Shown here: positions 1-5,155 of the stretch, piece after piece | How positions within the stretch are numbered: the first letter of the stretch is position 1 | Layout of the letters: every line of letters begins with the position of its first letter | DNA from: an uncultured Clostridia bacterium | Lineage (GTDB): Bacteria > Bacillota > Clostridia > UBA1381 | NCBI GenBank assembly: GCA_934486495.1 | Contig: CAKSPW010000106.1 | Span: 1 to 5,155 of the forward strand | DNA length: 5,155 nucleotides | Direction of reading: 5' to 3' | The notes under the pieces: model-generated | Databases searched by the model: none | The model's input: the letters and a program-made list of their open reading frames with translations, nothing else | Told to the model about the DNA's origin: nothing | Position numbers and translations under genes: made by a program

Positions 1-2
1 GA

Positions 3-1238
3 TTAGATCAGGTCCAGAGAACCGAAGAAACCAGCAGACTCATGAGTGGGCTTGCCATTAGCAGCATCAATCTTGCCGTTACGGGTCTTCTTATTCAGAG
101 CGAAGATATAAGAGTTACCGATACGACGAGCCTGAGCAGCCTGAGCATGAGCAGACTTCATGAAGGTGGTCATGCACATATGAGCAATGTTCTTAGCGTC
201 CTTCATGAAGGAAGAGCACTTAGAGCACAGAGTCAGGGCAGAAGAAGTAGCTTCGCTAGCCTCACCACCCTTATAGCTATTCTTGATAGCCTTTTCCATT
301 TCGTTAATAGCCTTAATGCTGTTATTGATGGACTTCTTCATATCAGCATAAGCGGACTTAACTTCCTTCATCTTCATATCAGAAGACAGAACTTTCTTGA
401 TATAATCAGGCTTCAGAACGATAGCATTCTCATCAAGAGTAACCTTCTCTTCAGAACCGAAGAAGGCAACCTTGACGGCCTTACGATACTCGCTGGCACC
501 AACATCCTTACCGCAGAAGGCTTCACGCAGAGCATCCAGAATCTGATTCACCTTCTCAAGATCAGCGACATCTTCAGAAGTGATTTTCTGACCACTGCGT
601 AGAGCCTTAATAGCATCATTGATCATGGTATTAGCAGCACCGGTATCCATGGCCTTGAAGCCCTTGGTCATATTTGCAGCACCAGTCTCCAGATCATTGG
701 GGAAGTTATAGCCCTTAAATGCCTTATTCTTAGAATCAGCAAAATAAGCGGTCTTACCTTCATCCAACTTGCTACCATACTTGGAAACAAAGGACTTATT
801 GGTTCTCAGAACAGCGGAAGCATTCTCCAGCCAGTTCTTAACAACAGCAGTGATCTTCTTCCACAGAGTGACAAAGAACTGCTTAACCTTCTCAAAGAAG
901 CCCTTAACATCAACAGACTCCAGAACCAGCTCGCGGCCCATAGCAGCCTCATGGACTTCCTTAGTAGCCAAAGCATTCATGATCTGATTCCAGTTGTGCT
1001 CGGACTCATAGATAGCGATCATGCACTCGGCAACGGGATCTTCCTTCAGATCCTGACCATCCAGCTCTTCCTGAGAGCTCTGATCAGCATAATTCTGATT
1101 GATATCCTCAACAGCCTTGGCAACATCATTCAGCTCGACTTCGTACTTGTCGTCAGGATTGGCAACAGCACCACCGTCAAAGCCGGTGTTATCCAGGAAC
1201 TCAGTCTCCTCACGGAGAGCATTTACAAAAATACCCAT
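3..1238 (-). CDS. Probable phage internal head/virion structural protein, paralogue of the upstream 376-aa gene
   Basis: This complete 411-residue ORF starts at ATG 1238 behind a strong AAGGAGGA site and ends in TAA. No enzyme motif is visible. Residues 1-107 are strongly acidic (26 D/E against 6 K/R by eye) and end in LVLES (104-108). A basic amphipathic aromatic helix follows (about 111-137, with KGFFEK, FFVTLWKK and VVKNWL), then NKSFVSKYGSKLDEGK (147-162) and a lysine-rich helical body to about 385. The C-terminus is short (THESAGFFGSLDLI). The order of segments and several matched residues make it a divergent paralogue of the protein at 1307-2437. A C-x2-C-x11-H-x-C cluster (C338, C341, H353, C355) is not seen in that paralogue. 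Eight of nine arginine codons are CGT/CGC, suggesting high expression. An internal head or prohead-core role is inferred from architecture. Another abundant virion protein is possible. Confidence 0.6.
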   Translation of the reverse strand: MGIFVNALREETEFLDNTGFDGGAVANPDDKYEVELNDVAKAVEDINQNYADQSSQEELDGQDLKEDPVAECMIAIYESEHNWNQIMNALATKEVHEAAMGRELVLESVDVKGFFEKVKQFFVTLWKKITAVVKNWLENASAVLRTNKSFVSKYGSKLDEGKTAYFADSKNKAFKGYNFPNDLETGAANMTKGFKAMDTGAANTMINDAIKALRSGQKITSEDVADLEKVNQILDALREAFCGKDVGASEYRKAVKVAFFGSEEKVTLDENAIVLKPDYIKKVLSSDMKMKEVKSAYADMKKSINNSIKAINEMEKAIKNSYKGGEASEATSSALTLCSKCSSFMKDAKNIAHMCMTTFMKSAHAQAAQARRIGNSYIFALNKKTRNGKIDAANGKPTHESAGFFGSLDLI

Positions 1239-1248
1239 AGAGTAATTA

Positions 1249-1256
1249 TCCTCCTT
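1249..1256 (-). promoter_or_regulatory. Strong ribosome binding site of the 411-aa gene
   Basis: AAGGAGGA lies 10 nt before ATG 1238 and decides this start. The spacer between it and the ATG holds AATTACTC, which is complementary to the end of the preceding gene. Confidence 0.85.
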
Positions 1257-1294
1257 GTAGAATTTTGGTTTGGTTTTTGTAATTTAGGGTGAAA
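1255..1294 (-). promoter_or_regulatory. 40-nt G-free leader upstream of the 411-aa gene
   Basis: The transcript has no G over these 40 nt, with ACCAAACCAAAA-like content, between the stop-codon hairpin and the GGAGG core. Such sequence cannot form stable G-C pairs within itself and would leave an open ribosome standby region. It fits a strongly translated gene, although this role is inferred. Confidence 0.35.
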
Positions 1295-1313
1295 GGAGTA
1301 AATAAATTACTCC
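1295..1313 (-). other. Hairpin overlapping the stop codon of the 376-aa gene
   Basis: GGAGTAA and TTACTCC form a perfect 7-bp stem with a 5-nt loop. The TAA stop at 1307-1309 lies in the first arm, so terminating ribosomes would melt it. Only TTT follows, so it is at most a weak terminator. The first arm can also pair with the sequence just before the next start codon. Confidence 0.4.
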
Positions 1314-2437
1314 GCGTCGCCACCCTCATCAGCAGCATTTTCTGCGGCAGAGTCGATCAGCTCTTCAACAGCATCGACAACCTTCTCAGCGGCAGCATCG
1401 ATCTCAGGATCCTCACCGGGAGCGGGAGTATCATCTTCCATCTCGGAAGCATCCTCAAGAATCTGCTGAATCTGAGACTCGAGCAGAGTAGACTCAACAA
1501 CGTTGTTCTTAGCAATACCACGAGCCAGAGCGATACGGGCCTGAGCCAGCTTGAACTTCTCCAGCTTAACAATGGCAGCGATAGCGGTAGACATAGCATT
1601 GGTCATACCGGTAGAAGCAGTCTTATAGAAGGTAGCCATCTTGCTGGCCTCATCCTTCTTAGCCTGATCATCGGAATCATGAGCAATCTTCTTCTGCTCA
1701 TCCTGCAGCTTCTTAATAGCCTGCTGCAGATCCTTCTCAGCCTTCTTTTCCTTCTCCTTGATCTTCTTGATGGGACCCATGCCATTCTCCAGCATAGCCA
1801 TCAGGGCATTAACACCACCACAAGCCTTCAGAGTAGGATCAGTAGCTTCCTTATAGGAATGCTCCTTCAGCCACTTATAGAAGTTGCCGTCCTCGTCAAA
1901 GCCAGCAGCATCCTTCAGCATAGCCTTAGACATCTCAGAAGCAGTGTCATCCTGGCCGAAGGACTTAGCACGATCAAGAGTGAAGACCTCGAACTTAACC
2001 TCGGGGGCATCAGCGGCAGGGATGTAGACCTTGCCCTTGATCTGGGTGCCATCATTCAGCTTATCCAGCTCCTTGCGGTTAGCAGCGATGAAAGCCTTGC
2101 CATTGCGAACCACGTAAGCAGTGATCATAGCATAAGCACGCTTAAAGAAGCCCTTAATCTTGGCCCAGAACTTCTTCAGTTTCTCGATGATGCTGTTGAA
2201 GAACTCCTTGACAGAAGACTCAGACAGAGACTGCAGCTCAGACTCCAGCAGGGTGCCCTCGGTACGGCACTGGATCTCGTGCATGTCACTCATCAGGGCA
2301 GCAGTAAAGATAGCCTGATCGTTTCTCTCGTTCTCAACGAGGATGCGACCCATATCTTCAACGCCATAGCTCTCGTTAGCAGCGACGATGAAGTTACCAT
2401 TCATCTTGCTGAAACGATTAGCAGAAATAATAGCCAT
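1307..2437 (-). CDS. Probable phage internal head/scaffold-like protein with acidic C-terminal tail
   Basis: This complete 376-residue ORF starts at ATG 2437, 9 nt after AAGGAGGA, and ends in TAA. The N-terminal region (about 25-60) contains VENERND and MHE, which align without gaps to YESEHNW and VHE in the 411-aa neighbour. TLLESELQ (62-69) precedes a basic amphipathic helix region (about 76-110: KEFFNSIIEKLKKFWAKIKGFFKR), then NGKAFIAANRKELDKLNDG. Residues 222-255 form a highly charged predicted coiled coil. A second helical stretch (about 265-310) ends in LAQARIALARG. TLLESQIQ (317-324) repeats the first motif and begins a very acidic tail (about 20 D/E and one K over 321-376). There is no signal peptide, membrane span or catalytic motif. 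Nine of ten arginine codons are CGT/CGC and leucine is mostly CTG, which suggests an abundant product. The prohead-core or internal head role is inferred. Confidence 0.6.
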   Translation of the reverse strand: MAIISANRFSKMNGNFIVAANESYGVEDMGRILVENERNDQAIFTAALMSDMHEIQCRTEGTLLESELQSLSESSVKEFFNSIIEKLKKFWAKIKGFFKRAYAMITAYVVRNGKAFIAANRKELDKLNDGTQIKGKVYIPAADAPEVKFEVFTLDRAKSFGQDDTASEMSKAMLKDAAGFDEDGNFYKWLKEHSYKEATDPTLKACGGVNALMAMLENGMGPIKKIKEKEKKAEKDLQQAIKKLQDEQKKIAHDSDDQAKKDEASKMATFYKTASTGMTNAMSTAIAAIVKLEKFKLAQARIALARGIAKNNVVESTLLESQIQQILEDASEMEDDTPAPGEDPEIDAAAEKVVDAVEELIDSAAENAADEGGDAE

Positions 2438-2446
2438 ATTAAAATT

Positions 2447-2454
2447 TCCTCCTT
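2447..2454 (-). promoter_or_regulatory. Strong ribosome binding site of the 376-aa gene
   Basis: AAGGAGGA, followed by a further A, lies 9 nt before ATG 2437. It is a near-perfect anti-16S match in A/T-only surroundings (TATATAAGGAGGAAATTTTAAT), which should be unstructured and efficiently initiated. Confidence 0.85.
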
Positions 2455-2464
2455 ATATAGGTAT

Positions 2465-2483
2465 ATCTATTTAGACAATAGAT
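2465..2483. repeat. Inverted repeat in the 5' leader of the 376-aa gene
   Basis: ATCTATT and AATAGAT form a 7-bp stem around a 5-nt loop. Its ATAGATTT end (2478-2485) is repeated directly at 2521-2528, inside the other hairpin of this spacer. In the minus-strand transcript the hairpin lies just upstream of the ribosome site. On the plus strand it is followed by TTTTATT, but no plus-strand gene ends here. Confidence 0.35.
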
Positions 2484-2487
2484 TTTT

Positions 2488-2516
2488 ATTATGATGTTTA
2501 TTTGTCCCAAATCTAA
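2488..2516 (-). promoter_or_regulatory. Weak candidate promoter upstream of the 376-aa gene
   Basis: Minus-strand TTAGAT and CATAAT (five of six matches to TATAAT) are separated by exactly 17 nt in the AT-rich spacer. The -35-like box is poor and overlaps the hairpin at 2508-2529. In such AT-rich sequence a chance match is easy. A phage-specific promoter, possibly involving TATATAA at 2455-2461, would be equally plausible. Confidence 0.25.
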
Positions 2517-2529
2517 GCATATAGATTTG
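2508..2529 (-). terminator. AT-rich hairpin just after the 785-aa stop codon
   Basis: CAAATCTA and TAGATTTG form a perfect 8-bp stem with a 6-nt loop, starting 7 nt after the TAA. The stem is mostly A-T pairs and no T-run follows on the minus strand, so it is a poor classical terminator. It may act as a 3'-end stabiliser, an RNA-processing site or a partial attenuator between genes with very different codon bias. Confidence 0.3.
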
Positions 2530-2536
2530 AATTGAA

Positions 2537-4894
2537 TTAGAACAGTGCAGATCCAGAACTAGAGTCCAAGCCATCGATATCATCAATGAGCATTTTGGTC
2601 TCATCATCCTGTCTCTTTTCCTTAACAGAAGCAACTTCTGCTTTCTTAATCTCAATAGCAAAAGCATTAGAGATCTTGCGGAAATGTTCAACAGTCTTGA
2701 GCTGTTTTGCCATAACCTTCTTCTGCTCAGTCTTGTTAAGAGTCGTATTAGACTCCAAGGCATAAGCATTTGCCTGAAGAAGATCAGCCTGAATATCAAA
2801 GAAGTCAGAAATTCTCATTCTAGTATAATAGAACAAGAAGATCAGCTCTCTCAGAACGGGGATAAGAACAAGAATTACGCCGAGAATTCCAATGGCAATG
2901 CCCCCGAGTACTACACCACCAGTGAAATTTTTAGTGCTAGCTTTAAGCACTGCTTCCATGGCCCTATCAAAATCCTTGTTAGCACAAGTCTTATTGAAGG
3001 ACTTCAGGGTAGAGTAGATCATATGATCTTTTGTCTTAGCATAAGACATCTTATCGAGTGCAACTCTGAAACTTTCAGTTCCAGGATCTTTGATGAACTC
3101 GATAGAGGTTGCAATCATGTAAGAAATACCAGTAATGATACCCAATACTACATTGCAATACATGGCAATAGGCAGCTCAGAATTATATCTATAAGCCCTT
3201 TCGAAGAGATCTTTCCGAGCTTCCACATTAGAAAGTGCAACGGAAAGTTCATCAACGGGGCCAGTATCCTGATTATACTCTTTAAGAATATCATGCATGA
3301 TAGAGATGGTCTCTTTCATATCATTGTACTTAGAGAGCTTGGTAATATCACCCTTAGTAGCAGGGATTTCACCGTAATCAATATCATCACACTTAGAGAC
3401 GATTTTATCATACAGCTTAGAAGTCAGATTCATAAGAACTGTATTCTGACCAGCTTCATTAAGATGAGTCAGAACCTTAGTTGTCTTACGATCGGTCATA
3501 TTGAAGTATTCAGTGATAGCCTTGTTATAAACAGGGTCTCTATAGAATACTTTCTCATCATCAAACAGGCTAGGATTGACTTTATCCTCATCCTGGAAAG
3601 AGAAATATTTAGAAGGATCAAAAGTTTCATCATCTTCAGTAGCTTCAGTTGTAGACTCAGAAAGCATTTTGCGAAGTCTTTCATTCATCTTTACACAAGA
3701 GAAACTAACTGAATATGACGTGAAATTTTTTCCATCGGTAGAAATGATAGCAGGCCATGCAACAAAGATAAATTCTTTATCTTTAGAATACATATAGCGT
3801 TCATAATAAGAAGAAGGATTATTATATTTGAGTTTAATACCACAAGATTCAATAACCTTAAGCATCTTATTTTTTTCTTTATTGACAGTAGATGCAGAGA
3901 TTTGTTCTCCATAAGCACCTGCTACAACACCGCCCATAGGACCAAGCAATAGACCAGCTACGGCACCCTGTCCAGCTGCTGCAGCATAGCCTTTAAGTTT
4001 ATCTGTTCTACCAGCAATTTCAAAATTATAAAGAGATTTCTCTTTCTTTTTGATAATAGATTCAAAATCTCTCTTTTTCAAAGGGCACTTCTTATCAAGC
4101 TTCTTAAAGAAGTCTACAGCAGCTTTATTGAAATCTGGAGCAATTTCTTTCTTGAAAAGGCTCTCATTCATAGCAGCAGCTTCTCTCATAATGCCACACT
4201 CATCAACAACCTTCAGCTTATTATAAATAATAGAAGGAGTTACAATATCTCTTTTAAGAGTATCATAATCATTGACAGAAACATTGTACTCTTCAGCGAT
4301 CCAGTCAGTAACTTCATCTGAAAAGCTATCATCTCTATCAATCTTTTCAATCAGCTTATAGATTATTTCAAAATCATCAGCCATCTTAATAGCTCTCTTG
4401 ATATACTTACCAGACCCGCTACAATCTTTAGCAAGACTTTCGAGATCTTTTGCAATATCTGGAGACTTTTGGCAGGCTTTGTAAAAATCTACTGTATTGA
4501 GATTTCTGGCAGTGCTAAGAAGATCTCCATTTCCGGCAACTTTTGCCTGAATGGCATCTCTATCTTTAATGAACTGCTTAACACCGTTTTCATCAATATC
4601 ATTCTTAGAGATCTTAAGGCAATAGTTATATAGATTTTTAAGAATATCTTCCTGATGCTGCATAAAAAGCTCAAGATACTTTCTGTATGCAGGAACAACT
4701 GCACCAAATTTTACATTGGCTTTATTCTTTGCATCTTCTTCACTCTTAGCTTTAATCTTATGAGCAATATCAGAAAATAGTCCTTCTGTAAGAAATCCAT
4801 AAGTTGTAAATTTCTTTACAGAACTTTCGATAACTACATCATCTTTATCGATAAGAGGTTCTCTATAGGAATACTCTTCTTTAGTAACAATCAT
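2537..4894 (-). CDS. Large membrane-interacting protein, probable phage virion (possibly ejected) protein
   Basis: This complete 785-residue ORF starts at ATG 4894, 8 nt after AAGGAGAG, and ends in TAA. I do not recognise a named family. Near the N-terminus, VIESSVKKF (21-29) and FLTEGLFSDI (34-43) resemble motifs in the two downstream proteins. Residues 44-300 are mainly helical and charged. Residues 302-328 form a Gly/Ala-rich hydrophobic stretch (AAAAGQGAVAGLLLGPMGG) like a glycine-zipper hairpin. An acidic linker lies at 411-426. Hydrophobic segments at about 573-599 and 658-690 are good transmembrane candidates, and the second is long enough for more than one crossing. A charged helical/coiled-coil tail runs from 695 to 765. 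There is no N-terminal signal peptide. Arginine is mostly AGA/AGG, unlike the two downstream genes, so expression is probably lower. A virion protein inserted into the host membrane during DNA delivery, or a phage-encoded inner-membrane protein, would both fit. Confidence 0.6.
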   Translation of the reverse strand: MIVTKEEYSYREPLIDKDDVVIESSVKKFTTYGFLTEGLFSDIAHKIKAKSEEDAKNKANVKFGAVVPAYRKYLELFMQHQEDILKNLYNYCLKISKNDIDENGVKQFIKDRDAIQAKVAGNGDLLSTARNLNTVDFYKACQKSPDIAKDLESLAKDCSGSGKYIKRAIKMADDFEIIYKLIEKIDRDDSFSDEVTDWIAEEYNVSVNDYDTLKRDIVTPSIIYNKLKVVDECGIMREAAAMNESLFKKEIAPDFNKAAVDFFKKLDKKCPLKKRDFESIIKKKEKSLYNFEIAGRTDKLKGYAAAAGQGAVAGLLLGPMGGVVAGAYGEQISASTVNKEKNKMLKVIESCGIKLKYNNPSSYYERYMYSKDKEFIFVAWPAIISTDGKNFTSYSVSFSCVKMNERLRKMLSESTTEATEDDETFDPSKYFSFQDEDKVNPSLFDDEKVFYRDPVYNKAITEYFNMTDRKTTKVLTHLNEAGQNTVLMNLTSKLYDKIVSKCDDIDYGEIPATKGDITKLSKYNDMKETISIMHDILKEYNQDTGPVDELSVALSNVEARKDLFERAYRYNSELPIAMYCNVVLGIITGISYMIATSIEFIKDPGTESFRVALDKMSYAKTKDHMIYSTLKSFNKTCANKDFDRAMEAVLKASTKNFTGGVVLGGIAIGILGVILVLIPVLRELIFLFYYTRMRISDFFDIQADLLQANAYALESNTTLNKTEQKKVMAKQLKTVEHFRKISNAFAIEIKKAEVASVKEKRQDDETKMLIDDIDGLDSSSGSALF

Positions 4895-4902
4895 CTTGTC
4901 GC

Positions 4903-4910
4903 CTCTCCTT
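4903..4910 (-). promoter_or_regulatory. Ribosome binding site of the 785-aa gene
   Basis: AAGGAGAG on the minus strand lies 8 nt before ATG 4894, within the 18-nt gap after the upstream stop codon. It fixes the start. The tight spacing suggests translational coupling to the 76-aa gene. Confidence 0.8.
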
Positions 4911-4912
4911 TC

Positions 4913-5143
4913 TTACATTACTTTCGTCATGAGGTTGACGACCTTCTTGTAGGTATTATCATTGCTTTCTCTCTCAAGGTTAGAGAAAGAGATAGTTTCC
5001 CACATATCATCCCCAGTATCATAGAGGAACTTTGCAATTTCCAAAGATTCATCTACAATGCAGAGACCGATCAAATTATACTGATCAAGCAGCGTTCTGG
5101 CAGTATGAATATCACTAATGTCTACCTGATACTCCTTCTTCAT
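4913..5143 (-). CDS. Small protein of unknown function, possibly 5'-truncated
   Basis: The 76-residue ORF from ATG 5143 ends in TAA 18 nt before the 785-aa gene, so the two are almost certainly co-transcribed. GAGG at 5152-5155, 8 nt before the ATG, supports this start. The frame stays open through the last four codons of the window (E-V-D-Y), so a longer N-terminus beyond the edge cannot be excluded. The sequence looks like a small soluble mixed alpha/beta protein. A hydrophobic strand-like segment (LIGLCIVD, 24-31) precedes a likely helix (SLEIAKFLYD, 33-42), then WETISFSNLERE (48-59) and a basic C-terminal helix. No signal peptide, membrane span or catalytic motif is seen. I do not recognise the family; position is the only clue to a virion-related role. 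Confidence 0.55.
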   Translation of the reverse strand: MKKEYQVDISDIHTARTLLDQYNLIGLCIVDESLEIAKFLYDTGDDMWETISFSNLERESNDNTYKKVVNLMTKVM

Positions 5144-5151
5144 ATAGTCAA

Positions 5152-5155
5152 CCTC
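5152..5155 (-). promoter_or_regulatory. Possible ribosome binding site for the 76-aa gene
   Basis: On the minus strand GAGG lies 8 nt before ATG 5143. It touches the window edge, so the full Shine-Dalgarno sequence cannot be read. It is the main argument for starting the gene at 5143 although the frame is open to the edge. Confidence 0.45.

Noticed and set aside
42..602. Plus-strand open frame of 186 codons opposite the 411-aa gene
   Set aside because: It is also codon-register antisense, explained by the same codon bias, with no ribosome site and an unlikely Leu/Ser-rich composition.
2465..2490. Rho-independent terminator for plus-strand transcription (hairpin followed by TTTTATT)
   Set aside because: The stem is nearly all A-T and no credible plus-strand gene ends here.
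1289..2494. Plus-strand open frame of 401 codons opposite the 376-aa gene
   Set aside because: It is in exact codon register with the minus-strand gene. It stays open because that gene avoids TTA, CTA and TCA codons. It has a GTG start, no ribosome site, and a Leu/Ser/Ile-rich low-complexity translation.
2684..3712. Plus-strand open frame of 342 codons opposite the 785-aa gene
   Set aside because: There is no Shine-Dalgarno sequence and the translation has no coherent domain pattern. The minus strand has a longer frame with a clear ribosome site and a plausible protein.
1..5155. Alternative genetic code (stop-codon recoding), as seen in some very large gut phages
   Set aside because: All four genes end in TAA and are intact under the standard code, with no in-frame TAG or TGA. 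The window gives no evidence of recoding, though four TAA stops cannot exclude it elsewhere in the genome.

Overview
The window reads entirely on the minus strand: four tightly spaced genes with strong Shine-Dalgarno sites, AT-rich spacers and almost no non-coding DNA. I see no tRNA, rRNA, CRISPR array, insertion sequence or bacterial housekeeping gene. Two neighbouring genes encode lysine-rich, all-helical, divergent paralogues. Next to them is a 785-residue protein with long hydrophobic segments and no recognisable enzyme motif. This best fits part of the head or virion-structural region of a large tailed phage, or a remnant of one. The AAGGAGGA-type ribosome sites suit a low-GC Firmicute-like host. 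The assignment comes from architecture and resemblance, not from a database match.

In transcription order (right to left) the layout is: (1) a 76-residue unrecognised protein at 4913-5143, possibly cut by the window edge; (2) after 18 nt, a 785-residue membrane-interacting candidate virion protein at 2537-4894; (3) a 98-nt AT-rich spacer with two hairpins, a weak possible promoter and a strong ribosome site; (4) a 376-residue helical protein with an acidic tail at 1307-2437; (5) a 68-nt spacer with a hairpin on the stop codon and a 40-nt G-free leader; (6) a 411-residue paralogue of gene 4 at 3-1238.

Genes 4 and 6 use a clearly different codon set (CGT/CGC arginine, CTG leucine, AAG/GAG) from the 785-residue gene (AGA/AGG arginine, more A/T-ending codons). 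This suggests they make far more protein, as expected for abundant head components. Both paralogues carry an [VL]LES motif just before an amphipathic aromatic/lysine helix. The 376-residue protein has a second near-identical copy (TLLESQIQ) just before its acidic tail. The 785-residue protein has a related VIESSVKKF near its N-terminus. The positions, and the switch from acidic to basic sequence at them, suggest a shared processing or capsid-targeting signal, comparable in logic to the prohead-protease sites (L/I-x-E) of T4 internal head proteins. This is the most interesting hypothesis in the window and it is testable.
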